Assembly (NCBI GenBank): GCA_016793415.1
Contig: JAEUMC010000695.1
Location: 1 to 16,518, forward strand
Reading direction: 5' to 3'
Length of the DNA: 16,518 nucleotides
Source: Devosia sp.
GTDB lineage: Bacteria > Pseudomonadota > Alphaproteobacteria > Rhizobiales > Devosiaceae
Shown here piece by piece: positions 6,332-13,565 of this stretch. The translations under genes were made by a program, and so were the position numbers. Numbering within the stretch: the stretch's first letter is position 1; each line of letters begins with the position of its first letter. Under the pieces are notes generated by a model. That model was not told where the DNA came from. It saw only the letters and a list, made by a program, of their open reading frames with translations, and searched no databases.

Positions 6332-7216
6332 TCAGGTGGCGACGGTGCGGCGGCGGTATTCGCTGGCGGCGTAGACGAGGAGCGCGGCGACGATCAGGCC
6401 GCCAACCAGTTGCGCCCAGTCGATGGTCGCAAGAAAGCGCGGGATCATCACCGAGGCATTGAACGCGGCATCGGCGAAGATGGCCTTTTCGAGGTGCATA
6501 TTGTCAGCTCCGAACTTCAGCCGGTCGCTCAGGTAGTTGAGGAAGTAGCCGGCGCGCGGGCCCGTGTCGTTGAAGATCAGGTTCTCGGCGAGCCCGATCA
6601 GCCCGGGGATCAGGAAGGCGAGCGGGATCGACCAGCGGCGGAACACCGTCGAAAGCGCGCCGACCCAGGCGAAGAACGGGGCATACCAGAGCAGCGCCGT
6701 CACGAGGCAGGTCAGCGCGAACAGGGCGATCTGGAAACCCGACGAGAGGAAGTCGAAGATGCCGGGAACGCCGAGCCTTGGCAGGATCATCGCGGTGATC
6801 ATGGTGACCACGTAGATCAGGATGCCGGTGATCAGGTAGGCGGCAAAGATCAGCGCCGGGAAGATGGTCATGCCGGCGAGAGACTTCGAGGCCAGCACCT
6901 TGAAATCGGTGAGCGGCATCGACTTCCAGAACAGCATGGCGTTGTTCCGCCGGTCGGCGCTGAAGGCATCGGCATAGTAGAAGAACAAGGCCGCGAGCAG
7001 GTACATACTCCACAGCGCCGCCACGGCGAGGAAGCCGAACTCGAAGAACTTCAGCGCCGAGGGGACGCCGATTTCCTGGTGCATCTGGAAGCGGTTCGAG
7101 GCGATACCGAATACCAGCACCAGCGTCATGATGCCGAGGATCACGCCGGGGGCGTAGAGGAACGCACCCCGATGCTCGAGATACTCGCGCTTGATAAGGG
7201 CAACGAGAGACTTCAT
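6332..7216 (-). CDS. ABC transporter permease (ABC-2 type), partner of the adjacent ATPase
   Basis: This 294-residue inner-membrane protein begins with a short basic stretch (MKSLVALIKREYLEHRG) and has about six hydrophobic segments, the plan of ABC-2 type exporters. The segment at about 22-42 is the first. A long loop of about 30 residues with FSADRRNNAMLFWKSMPLTD separates early segments. The rearranged-loop motif around RRNNAMLFWKSLP is typical of permeases paired with YtrB-like ATPases. Its ATG overlaps the ATPase stop by 4 bases (ATGA), so the two are translationally coupled. The transported substrate is unknown. In Bacillus, related GntR-ABC systems respond to cell-wall stress or antibiotics, but that cannot be carried over with confidence. 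Confidence 0.88.
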   Translation of the reverse strand: MKSLVALIKREYLEHRGAFLYAPGVILGIMTLVLVFGIASNRFQMHQEIGVPSALKFFEFGFLAVAALWSMYLLAALFFYYADAFSADRRNNAMLFWKSMPLTDFKVLASKSLAGMTIFPALIFAAYLITGILIYVVTMITAMILPRLGVPGIFDFLSSGFQIALFALTCLVTALLWYAPFFAWVGALSTVFRRWSIPLAFLIPGLIGLAENLIFNDTGPRAGYFLNYLSDRLKFGADNMHLEKAIFADAAFNASVMIPRFLATIDWAQLVGGLIVAALLVYAASEYRRRTVAT

Positions 7217-8097
7217 TTGGCGGGACCGCGCTGCATGAGGGCGACGAACAGGTCGCTGAGAGTGGGAGTGGTGACGTCGCCGAACTGGGCGAGCTCATCG
7301 CGATCGACGCCGTCGAACACCATGGCGGTCTGGCCAAAGCGGGTTTCGCTGTAGATCGGGCCGAGCGCCGTGGCGGCGGCAACCTGATCGGGGCGGACCA
7401 GCACCTGGCTGAACTTGGAGCTGACCGTTTCCATCTGCATGTGGAGGATCAGTTCGCCATCGCGGATGAACATGATGTCAGAGAGCATGAACTCGATCTC
7501 GTCCACCTGGTGGGTGGTGATCAGCAGCGTGCGCTCCTCGGTCATGTAATCCTCGAGCAGGCGCCGGTAGAAGCGCTTGCGGTAGGTGATGTCGAGGCCG
7601 AGGGTGGGCTCGTCGAGCACCAGCAGCTTGGCATCGATCGCCATCACCACCGCCAGGTGGAGCTGGGCGATCATGCCCTTACTGAGGTTCTTGATCCGCG
7701 CTTCCATCTTGACGTCGGTGCCCTCGAGGAAACCGCGGGCCTTCGCCTGATCGAAGTTGGGGTGGATGTTGGTGAGCAGCGCAAACAGCTCACGCACCCG
7801 CAAGAACCGCGGCAGGCTGGCGACGTCGGAGATGAAGGCGACGTTCTTCATCAGCGAGGCGCGCTTCTGATACGGATCCTCGCCGAGCACGCGCACCGTG
7901 CCTTCATACGAGGTAAGCCCGAGCAGTGCGTTCAGCGTGGTGGTTTTGCCAGCGCCATTGTGGCCGACGAGGCCGTAGATGCGGCCGGCTGGGATGTCGA
8001 AATCGAGCCCGTGGAGGATTTCGGTGCGGCCGAAATGCTTCTTGAGGCCACGCGCCGAGACGATCGGAGCAGCTGTGGTTTGAGCCAGATCATTCAT
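7213..8097 (-). CDS. ABC transporter ATP-binding protein (YtrB-like)
   Basis: This 294-residue ATPase drives the neighbouring permease. Walker A is GHNGAGKTT (45-53), the signature is LSKGM (138-142) in place of LSGGQ, Walker B is LLVLDEPT (158-165) and the switch histidine is H196 in TTHQVDE. The Q-loop position reads FISD rather than ending in Gln, and the LSKGM form is known in the YtrB/YxlF-like group. A C-terminal region of about 85 residues after the ATPase core (from about 210) has no motif I recognise and is typical of this group's accessory domain. The start overlaps the GntR gene by 8 bp and the stop overlaps the permease by 4 bp, so the three genes form one coupled operon. No membrane segment is present. 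Confidence 0.92.
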   Translation of the reverse strand: MNDLAQTTAAPIVSARGLKKHFGRTEILHGLDFDIPAGRIYGLVGHNGAGKTTTLNALLGLTSYEGTVRVLGEDPYQKRASLMKNVAFISDVASLPRFLRVRELFALLTNIHPNFDQAKARGFLEGTDVKMEARIKNLSKGMIAQLHLAVVMAIDAKLLVLDEPTLGLDITYRKRFYRRLLEDYMTEERTLLITTHQVDEIEFMLSDIMFIRDGELILHMQMETVSSKFSQVLVRPDQVAAATALGPIYSETRFGQTAMVFDGVDRDELAQFGDVTTPTLSDLFVALMQRGPAK

Positions 8098-8449
8098 CTT
8101 TACCGCCTTGCTTCAACAGTTCTTTGGGATCGAGATCGAGCGCGGCGAGGCGCGCCATGACGCGCGGCCACTCCTCGGTCAGAAATTTCTGGCGCTCGTG
8201 GGCGAGCAGCCGCTGGTGGCCGCCTTCGGCCACGAACATGCCCATGCCGCGGCGCGACTCGACGACGCCGATGTCGACGAGCGACTGGTAGGCACGGGTG
8301 ACGGTCAACGGGTTGACCGAAAGATCGGCAGAGATCTGGCGCACCGAAGGCAGCGCCTCACCCTCCCTGGTGGTCTTGCTCAGGATCATATCGGCAATCC
8401 TTTCGCCGATCTGTACGAAGATCGGCTGGCTGTCGTTGAACTGGCTCAT
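8090..8449 (-). CDS. GntR family regulator, YtrA subfamily
   Basis: This 119-residue protein has one N-terminal winged helix-turn-helix of the GntR type: PIFVQIGERIADMIL (9-23), then EGEALPSVRQISADLSVN with the recognition helix LTVTRAYQSL, and a wing with RRGMGMFV near residue 66. The short C-terminal part of about 45 residues has no effector-binding domain, which defines the YtrA subfamily. Members usually repress their own operon of ABC genes and respond to antibiotic or cell-wall stress. It is the first gene of the operon and overlaps the ATPase by 8 bp. A palindrome just upstream (8466-8487) is the likely self-operator. AAGG lies about 8 bases before the ATG. Confidence 0.92.
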   Translation of the reverse strand: MSQFNDSQPIFVQIGERIADMILSKTTREGEALPSVRQISADLSVNPLTVTRAYQSLVDIGVVESRRGMGMFVAEGGHQRLLAHERQKFLTEEWPRVMARLAALDLDPKELLKQGGKDE

Positions 8450-8465
8450 GCGTGATGCCTTGGTA

Positions 8466-8487
8466 GTGTGCTAGTTATGTAGCACAC
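8466..8487. promoter_or_regulatory. Palindromic operator overlapping the GntR-ABC promoter
   Basis: GTGTGCTA at 8466-8473 is mirrored exactly by TAGCACAC at 8480-8487, around GTTATG. On the minus strand that centre reads CATAAC, a good -10 box. With TTGCGC (8498-8503) as -35 the spacing is 18. The symmetric site thus straddles the -10 element, 17 bp before the regulator ATG, which suits repression by the YtrA-type protein encoded next to it. YtrA-family sites are of this inverted GT...AC type. Confidence 0.75.
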
Positions 8488-8553
8488 CAAATCGGCAGCG
8501 CAAGCGGAATCTTCAAGGGGCCGGTGCGATGGTGGCGCCGGTAGTCTTGGCAT

Positions 8554-8581
8554 TGTCGAACGAAGCCGCGTAGTTTCGACA
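8554..8581. promoter_or_regulatory. Inverted repeat upstream of the epimerase gene
   Basis: TGTCGAA at 8554-8560 is mirrored by TTCGACA at 8575-8581 with a 14-base spacer, so the half-sites are 21 bp apart centre to centre, two helical turns. It lies about 50 bp upstream of the epimerase GTG start, in the divergent region shared with the GntR operon. It could be an operator for that gene; no regulator is suggested by the sequence. Confidence 0.3.
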
Positions 8582-8630
8582 GCATCGCAGCAGAAACGCT
8601 ATGTTTGGCAGCGGCTTCAGGGGGGACGAG

Positions 8631-9623
8631 GTGCGCGTACTGGTCACCGGCAGCGCCGGATTCATCGGCTATCACCTGAGCCGTCGGCTGCTGGCGGCGG
8701 GGCATGAGGTGGTCGGTCTCGATGCGCTGACGCCATACTACGACGTGCGACTCAAGGCGCAGCGACACGCCATGCTCGAAGCCTACGGGCGGTTTCGACC
8801 GGTGGTCGGGCGCCGGGAAGATGCAGCGGCGATCGACGCAGCGTTCTCGCCGGCGCCCGAGGTGGTGGTGCACCTCGCGGCGCAGGCCGGGGTGCGCTAC
8901 AGCCTCGAGGCGCCGTTCAGCTATACCGACAGCAATGTGACCGGAACGCTCGCCATCCTCGAGGCCGCGCGGCGCACGCCGCCGAGGCATCTGCTGATCG
9001 CCTCGTCGAGTTCGGTCTACGGCATGGCCGGGAAACCCTCCGCCGAACTCGACATGACCGACCGGCCGGTGTCGCTCTATGCGGCGACCAAGAAGGCGAC
9101 GGAGGCGATGAGCCATTCCTACGCGCATCTGTTCGAGGTGCCGATCACCTGCCTGAGGTTCTTTACTGTCTACGGTCCATGGGGGCGGCCGGACATGGCG
9201 CTATTCAAGTTCGCCGAGGCGATCGCCAGCGACCGGCCGATCAGCATCTATGGCGATGGCCGGATGCGGCGCGATTTCACCTATGTCGACGACGTGGTGG
9301 CGGCAGTCGATCGGCTGATCGGGGTGGCGCCGGTGAAGGGCGTGCCGATATCGGAGGCGGACTCGCTTTCTCCGGTAGCGCCATGGCGGGTGGTGAACAT
9401 CGCCGGCGGTCGGCCCGTGGAGCTGCTGCGATTCGTTACGGCGATCGAGGCCGCGATGGGACGTGAGGCGAAGAAGCAACTGCTGCCGATGCAACCGGGC
9501 GACGTGACCGAGACAGCGGCTGAGATAGAGCTGCTGCGGGCGCTGGTCGGCGAGGTGCCGCAGACGCCGGTGGAAGATGGCGTAAGGGCGTTCTGCGATT
9601 GGTTCAAAGGGTGGCGGAGCTAA
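8631..9623 (+). CDS. UDP-glucuronate 4-epimerase-like NAD-dependent epimerase
   Basis: This short-chain dehydrogenase-type epimerase acts on nucleotide sugars, probably UDP-glucuronate to UDP-galacturonate, for surface polysaccharide synthesis in the cytosol. The NAD motif is GSAGFIG (7-13) with D31 at the end of the second strand. The active site has the SSSSVYG block (125-131), Y150 and K154 in SLYAATKKATE, and RRDFTYVDD (213-221) follows. The C-terminal VELLRFVTAIEAAMGREAKK and LPMQPGDV blocks are characteristic of the UDP-glucuronate epimerase (LpsL-like) group. I prefer the GTG at 8631, which has a clear AGGGGGG site upstream and gives MRVLVTGSAGFIG at the correct family start. The ATG at 8601 has no ribosome site and would add 10 unlike residues. 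No other polysaccharide gene is in the window. Confidence 0.85.
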   Translation: MRVLVTGSAGFIGYHLSRRLLAAGHEVVGLDALTPYYDVRLKAQRHAMLEAYGRFRPVVGRREDAAAIDAAFSPAPEVVVHLAAQAGVRYSLEAPFSYTDSNVTGTLAILEAARRTPPRHLLIASSSSVYGMAGKPSAELDMTDRPVSLYAATKKATEAMSHSYAHLFEVPITCLRFFTVYGPWGRPDMALFKFAEAIASDRPISIYGDGRMRRDFTYVDDVVAAVDRLIGVAPVKGVPISEADSLSPVAPWRVVNIAGGRPVELLRFVTAIEAAMGREAKKQLLPMQPGDVTETAAEIELLRALVGEVPQTPVEDGVRAFCDWFKGWRS

Positions 9624-9808
9624 ACCCGCACCAACTCCTCCATGTCGGTCGGGCAGCAAGATCGGTGGACGGAACCGGGCGGCGCAGTTCTGTCGACCGA
9701 ACGGAAAATCGCTTGAGTGCTAACGACTCCCGTCCGCTGACATGTTAGGGACAAGTATTCGTTTCTGATCGGCACTCGCCGACCGCCCTACTCTTCCGGA
9801 TTCCCAAA

Positions 9809-11014
9809 TTGACGGCCACAGCTTCGGCATCGGCGACTTCCGTCGCCAGCAAGACCACGCTCTCGATCATCATCGCGGTGTCGGCCTGCCACCTGATCAA
9901 CGACACCATGCAATCGCTGCTGTCGGCGATCTATCCGATCCTCAAGGAGAGCTATGGCCTCGACTATGTGCAGATTGGCCTTCTCACGCTGACCTTCCAG
10001 TGCACGGCGTCGCTGCTGCAGCCGGCCATCGGCATGTACACAGACAAGCGCCCCCTGCCCTTCTCCCTGCCGGTGGGCATGGCGTCGAGCCTGGTCGGGC
10101 TGCTGATCCTCGGCTTTGCGCAGAGCTACTGGCTGTTGCTGGTCGGTTCGGCCTTTGTCGGGTTGGGCTCGGCCATCTTTCACCCCGAAAGCTCGCGCGT
10201 GGCGCGGCTGGCTTCGGGTGGGCGGCACGGTCTCGCGCAGTCGTTGTTCCAGGTGGGCGGCAATGTCGGCTCAGCGATCGGACCGCTGCTGGCTGCCTTC
10301 ATCGTCTTGCCGCGCGGGCAATCGAGCGTCGCCTGGTTTGCTGCCGGCTCGCTGATCGGCATCTTCATCCTGACGCGGGTGGGCATGTGGTATGCGGCGC
10401 ACCGCAAGGCCAATGCCGGCAAGGCGCCGGTGAGCACGGCGCTGCTATTCGACAAGCGCACCACCGCGATTGCCCTCACCGTGCTGACGGTGCTGACACT
10501 GACCAAGAACGCCTACATGGCCGGGCTTTCGAGCTACTACACGTTCTTCCTGATCGACAAGTTCCAGGTCGGGGTGCAGGACGCCCAGCTGTTGCTGTTC
10601 GTCTATCTCGGCGCCTCGGCAGTCGGGGTGTTCCTGGGCGGTCCGATCGGCGACCGCTTCGGCGCCAAGTTCGTGATCTGGTTCTCGATCCTCGGGGTGC
10701 TGCCGTTCACCCTGGCCCTGCCCTATGCCGACCTCACCTGGACGGTGATCCTCACCGTGCTGATCGGACTGATCTTCTCGTCGGCATTCTCGGCCATCGT
10801 GGTGTTCGCACAGGAGCTGCTGCCGGGCCGGGTTGGCATGATCGCCGGGATCTTCTTCGGCTTCGCCTTTGGCGCGGGCGGCATCGCCGCCGCCGCTCTG
10901 GGTGCATTGGCCGACGTGACCGGCATCCAGTACGTGTTCTGGCTCTGCTCGTTCATGCCACTGGCCGGGTTGCTGACGGTGTTCCTGCCGGAAATGCAGC
11001 ACAAGGTGCGATGA
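9809..11014 (+). CDS. MFS efflux transporter, Fsr (fosmidomycin resistance) type
   Basis: This 401-residue inner-membrane protein with about 12 hydrophobic segments belongs to the major facilitator superfamily. ACHLINDTMQSLLSAIYPIL (residues 29-48) and the block FHPESSRVARLASGGRHG, followed by AQSLFQVGGNVGSAIGPLLAA, are diagnostic of the Fsr group. E. coli Fsr has about 406 residues and exports fosmidomycin. The natural substrate here is unknown. The start must be the TTG at 9809: the frame has a stop at 9746 and no ATG or GTG between, and the next ATG, within the first conserved block, would remove part of it. The first 17 residues are Ala/Ser/Thr-rich. The ribosome site is weak. The gene converges on the lactonase gene with a large palindromic element between them. 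Confidence 0.87.
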   Translation: MTATASASATSVASKTTLSIIIAVSACHLINDTMQSLLSAIYPILKESYGLDYVQIGLLTLTFQCTASLLQPAIGMYTDKRPLPFSLPVGMASSLVGLLILGFAQSYWLLLVGSAFVGLGSAIFHPESSRVARLASGGRHGLAQSLFQVGGNVGSAIGPLLAAFIVLPRGQSSVAWFAAGSLIGIFILTRVGMWYAAHRKANAGKAPVSTALLFDKRTTAIALTVLTVLTLTKNAYMAGLSSYYTFFLIDKFQVGVQDAQLLLFVYLGASAVGVFLGGPIGDRFGAKFVIWFSILGVLPFTLALPYADLTWTVILTVLIGLIFSSAFSAIVVFAQELLPGRVGMIAGIFFGFAFGAGGIAAAALGALADVTGIQYVFWLCSFMPLAGLLTVFLPEMQHKVR

Positions 11015-11033
11015 GTCCGCGATCTCTCTTCAT

Positions 11034-11212
11034 CTCTCCCCTTGCGGGAGAGAAAGCGATTTCTTGGGCTTAGCCCTTCGCTAAGCCTTAGAAATCGCAA
11101 GAGAGGGGATTTGGCGGGCACGGTGGCGCCTCACGCCCCCTCTCTGGCGAAAACTAAGGACTTAGCTGCGCTAAGCCCAAGTTTTCGCTTTCTCCCCCGC
11201 CAAGGGGGAGAG
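11034..11212. repeat. Composite palindromic element of two related nested hairpins at a convergent gene end
   Basis: The whole 179-bp gap region is symmetric. The outer parts CTCTCCCC...GGGAGAG (11034-11052) and TCTCCCCC...GGGGGAGA (11191-11211) are hairpins. The left inner hairpin is GCGATTTC (11056-11063) with GAAATCGC (11091-11098), enclosing GGCTTAGC/GCTAAGCC. The right inner hairpin is GCGAAAACT (11147-11155) with AGTTTTCGC (11180-11188), enclosing CTTAGC/GCTAAG. The left half is also related to the reverse complement of the right half. It lies between the MFS stop (11014) and the lactonase stop (11233) and may end both transcripts. Confidence 0.85.
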
Positions 11213-11232
11213 TCCCGACTGAGAGATCTCCG

Positions 11233-12246
11233 TCAGATCTGCAGCAAAGCCACCGGCTTCTGCAACTTGAACACCGTGCCGGCGGCGCTCAGCGTGCCAT
11301 CGGCTGCCACGTCGAACACCACGAGGTCTTCGCTTTCCTGGTTGGCAACAATCAGGTGTTTCTCCAACAGCAGGAAGAAGCGGGGCCAGTTGCCGCCGCA
11401 CGAGATGTTCTGTTTCAGGCTGATGCGGCCGTCGGCGGCGATGGCGAAGGCAGTGATCGAGTTGTGGCCGCGGTTCGAAACATAGAGCACGGTGCCGGCG
11501 GCATTGATCTGGATATGGGCGCCGGTGGACTCGCCCTTGAAGTCGGCGGGAAGCGCCGACAGGGTGTTGAGTTCGGTGAGTTTGCCGCCAGCCTCACGCG
11601 CCAGCGCCGTGACCGTCTCGGCATATTCGGTGAAGAGATAAGCGAACTTGCCGTTGGGGTGGAACGCCAGGTGGCGCGGCCCGGCGCCCTTGGGGGTCGA
11701 GAACGCCGTCTCCGGGCCGCCGACGAAGTTGCCGGCCTCGTAACGGACGCTGCGCACTTCATCATGGCCGAGATCGACAGTGTAGAGCCGGTCGGACTCT
11801 GGCGACCACTGCGTCCAATGCGCATGCCCCTTGTCATGGGCGTGCGCGCTGCGGAGCACGGTGGGATCGGATTTCAGCGCACCGGTCCCGGCATCGATCG
11901 AGAACACCGGGGTCGAGTCGTCGCCATAATTGGCGACGGCGAGCTTGGTGCCCTTGGGGCTGATGCGGAGGTAGCAGGGGTACTTGGCGCCGGTCGACTG
12001 GTAGCCGAGCGGGGTGGCGGCGGCATTGTCGGCGGAGAGCGTGAAGGCGCCGGCTTTCTCGGCCATTTCGTCGGTAACGTAGACAGTGCGCGTCGCAGGC
12101 GCGAAGGCGATCCATGAGACATCGGGCGTGCCGGGATAGCTGCGCACCAGCTCGATATTGCCGGTGGCGGTATCGAAGCTCAACAGCTTCAAGCCTTCGC
12201 CATTCGGGCCGGTATAGGATCCGGACAGCAGAGAAATCTTGGTCAC
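11233..12246 (-). CDS. Lactonase-family beta-propeller protein (6-phosphogluconolactonase type)
   Basis: The 337-residue protein belongs to the seven-bladed propeller lactonases, the Pgl/YkgB type that opens 6-phosphogluconolactone in the pentose phosphate route or related sugar lactones. Visible family blocks are LSGSYTG (7-13), KYPCYLRISPKGTKLAVANYG near 88-108, GHAHWTQWSPES (140-151), VDLGHDEV (157-164) and GPRHLAFHPNGKFAYL (189-204), each a propeller-blade strand set. No signal peptide is seen, so it is cytosolic. The start is a GTG at 12246 with a strong GAGGAG site 8 bases upstream; no other start fits as well. The neighbouring sugar operon uses keto-sugar chemistry, so a lactone substrate from it is possible but unproven. 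Confidence 0.85.
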   Translation of the reverse strand: MTKISLLSGSYTGPNGEGLKLLSFDTATGNIELVRSYPGTPDVSWIAFAPATRTVYVTDEMAEKAGAFTLSADNAAATPLGYQSTGAKYPCYLRISPKGTKLAVANYGDDSTPVFSIDAGTGALKSDPTVLRSAHAHDKGHAHWTQWSPESDRLYTVDLGHDEVRSVRYEAGNFVGGPETAFSTPKGAGPRHLAFHPNGKFAYLFTEYAETVTALAREAGGKLTELNTLSALPADFKGESTGAHIQINAAGTVLYVSNRGHNSITAFAIAADGRISLKQNISCGGNWPRFFLLLEKHLIVANQESEDLVVFDVAADGTLSAAGTVFKLQKPVALLQI

Positions 12247-12328
12247 GCGGCACTCCTCTTCGCGCTCGACGCGGGACGGGGAGCGCCGCGTTCACGGCAA
12301 GCTTCTTACGAGACTCGCCGGCTGAAAG

Positions 12329-12592
12329 CTATTGCGGGGCCTTGGGTCGTTTCGGGTCGTAGCCGACGCAGGTGGTGATGCCCTGGTCGCGCGAACAGGT
12401 GACGTTGTAGCCGCCCGATTTCGAGCAGGTGCCGGTGTTGTCGTCATGCGACTCGTAGGTGCCGCCCATGCTGGCGCAGTTGGCGCCATACTGGCCGATC
12501 GTCAGACTTTTCGAGGTCTGGTAGACGTTGTCGGCAGCAGCGACGGCGGTAGTGAGCCCAAGCACGGCAGCGAGAACAAGAAGCGTTTTCAT
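12329..12592 (-). CDS. Small secreted cysteine-containing protein, unknown role
   Basis: The 87-residue product starts with a clear signal peptide (MKTLLVLAAVLGLTTAVAAA) that would be cut near residue 20. The mature 67 residues include four Cys, in NCASMGG, GTCSKSGG, VTCSRDQ and TTCVGYD, enough for two disulphides in the periplasm. It is rich in Gly, Ser and Thr and ends in a short basic, proline-containing tail (YDPKRPKAPQ). I do not recognise the family. A GAGGG site lies about 10 bases before the ATG. It is flanked by the lactonase and the end of the sugar operon and may have its own promoter. Confidence 0.7.
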   Translation of the reverse strand: MKTLLVLAAVLGLTTAVAAADNVYQTSKSLTIGQYGANCASMGGTYESHDDNTGTCSKSGGYNVTCSRDQGITTCVGYDPKRPKAPQ

Positions 12593-12610
12593 GATGCTGG
12601 TCCCTCATTG

Positions 12611-12638
12611 AAGCCCGCGCGGGGTGCGCGTCGGGCTT
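12611..12638. terminator. Strong hairpin at the end of the sugar operon
   Basis: AAGCCCGCGCG at 12611-12621 pairs with CGCG plus CGGGCTT at 12627-12638, with one bulged T and a 5-base loop. It lies between the 3-epimerase-like stop (12681) and the small secreted gene (ATG at 12592), both on the minus strand. It probably ends the sugar operon. No T-run follows. Confidence 0.6.
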
Positions 12639-12653
12639 GAGGGTGCGCTCCTG

Positions 12654-12686
12654 GCGCTGTCACAGCGCTGAACAGGCCGTTCAGCG
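12654..12686. terminator. Two overlapping stem-loops at the epimerase stop codon
   Basis: GCGCTG/CAGCGC (12654-12668, loop TCA) and CGCTGAAC/GTTCAGCG (12666-12686, loop of 5) share three bases, so they compete. The second spans the stop codon of the 3-epimerase-like gene. They could help end transcription or protect the 3' end of the mRNA. Confidence 0.5.
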
Positions 12687-13532
12687 GGCCCGGTCCCAGC
12701 CCTCGCGCATCAGCTTGAAGCCCTTCTCGTAGACGTCGGCCTCCGAGGCGAACAGCGGCCGCCAGATCTTGGTCGCCGCCGCGAGATCGGGCAGTGCCGA
12801 GCCGAAGGCCTCGATGGTCATCCAGCCGTCGTAGCCGGACTGCTTGAGGGCGTTGAACACCGACTGGAAGTCGATGTGGCCGGCGCCGGGAACGCCGCGA
12901 TTGTTCTCGGAAATATGGACGTGATTGATCTGGTTGATCGTCGCCGGGATCACGTCGGTGATCGAGTTCTCTTCGATGTTGAAGTGGAAGGTATCGTAGA
13001 GATAGCCGTAGTTCGGCTCGTCGACGGCCTTGACCAGTTCGGCCGCCTGGGCCGCCGAGTTGAGGAAGTAGCACTCGAAGCGGTTGAGCGGCTCGACCGA
13101 GAGGGCGACGCCCTGCCGCGCGGCGTACTGCGCCGCCTGCTTGTGGACGTCGCGGACCCTCGCCTTCTCATCGGCCGTGGCGCCGCGGCCGGTGAACTCG
13201 CCGAGCGGCTGGTGGAACGGGCCGGCGGCAAGCGTGCCGCCCAGCGCTGCGGTGCAGTCGGTCAGCCACTGCAGGTGGCTGAGGGCGCCGGCTCGGTCGC
13301 TCAGTTCGGGCGAGACGGCGGACTTGCCGCCACCCGGCATGACGCCGATGCCGGTGGCACCCAATCCGAGATCGCGCAGCCGGCGGCCGAGCTTTTCGTA
13401 ATGATCGGGCGTGCCCTCGAACATCGGGACTTCGACGCCGTCATAGCCCACGGCCTTGAGGCGCTCGATGATCGGCCAATGTGCGTCGGTGACGTGGGTG
13501 GTCCAGAGCAGGAGGTTGAAGCCGAGTTTCAT
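12681..13532 (-). CDS. Ketose 3-epimerase-like TIM-barrel enzyme (D-tagatose/D-psicose 3-epimerase family)
   Basis: This 283-residue protein is a metal-dependent TIM barrel of the xylose isomerase-like type. E147 in SVEPLNRFE, D180 in LYDTFHFN, H206 in HVHISENNRG and E241 in TIEAFG are the four metal ligands. They fall at a constant offset of 5 from E152, D185, H211 and E246 of Pseudomonas cichorii tagatose 3-epimerase. The substrate residues E153, H183 and R212 also match. It probably epimerises C3 of a ketose or keto-sugar in the cytosol. It is the last gene of the minus-strand sugar operon, 196 bp after the Gfo/Idh gene with a repeat in the gap. The start is an ATG preceded by GGAAC, which is part of a tandem 9-bp duplication (13534-13551). 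Confidence 0.88.
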   Translation of the reverse strand: MKLGFNLLLWTTHVTDAHWPIIERLKAVGYDGVEVPMFEGTPDHYEKLGRRLRDLGLGATGIGVMPGGGKSAVSPELSDRAGALSHLQWLTDCTAALGGTLAAGPFHQPLGEFTGRGATADEKARVRDVHKQAAQYAARQGVALSVEPLNRFECYFLNSAAQAAELVKAVDEPNYGYLYDTFHFNIEENSITDVIPATINQINHVHISENNRGVPGAGHIDFQSVFNALKQSGYDGWMTIEAFGSALPDLAAATKIWRPLFASEADVYEKGFKLMREGWDRAR

Positions 13533-13533
13533 T

Positions 13534-13551
13534 CGATAGTTCCGATAGTTC
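13534..13551 (-). repeat. Tandem 9-bp duplication covering the ribosome site
   Basis: CGATAGTTC occurs twice in a row, plus two bases of a third copy. On the coding strand it gives GGAACTATC twice, right before the epimerase-like ATG. The nearer GGAA is spaced about 7 bases from the start and the second about 16. Confidence 0.7.
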
Positions 13552-13565
13552 CGTTTGCTTGGCTA

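Noticed and set aside
6320..7354. A 344-codon plus-strand frame opposite the ABC permease
   Set aside because: The product is a Glu/Arg/Gln/His-rich low-complexity string typical of antisense to hydrophobic membrane-protein codons, and the permease with its coupled ATPase is clear on the other strand.
8601..8630. ATG at 8601 as the start of the nucleotide-sugar epimerase
   Set aside because: It lacks a ribosome site and adds residues not seen in the family, while the GTG at 8631 has a strong AGGGGGG site and begins at the conserved strand.
11034..11212. The repeat region as a CRISPR array or mobile-element end
   Set aside because: There are no regularly spaced direct repeats with unique spacers, no transposase gene and no target-site duplication that I can see. 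The pattern is nested inverted repeats.
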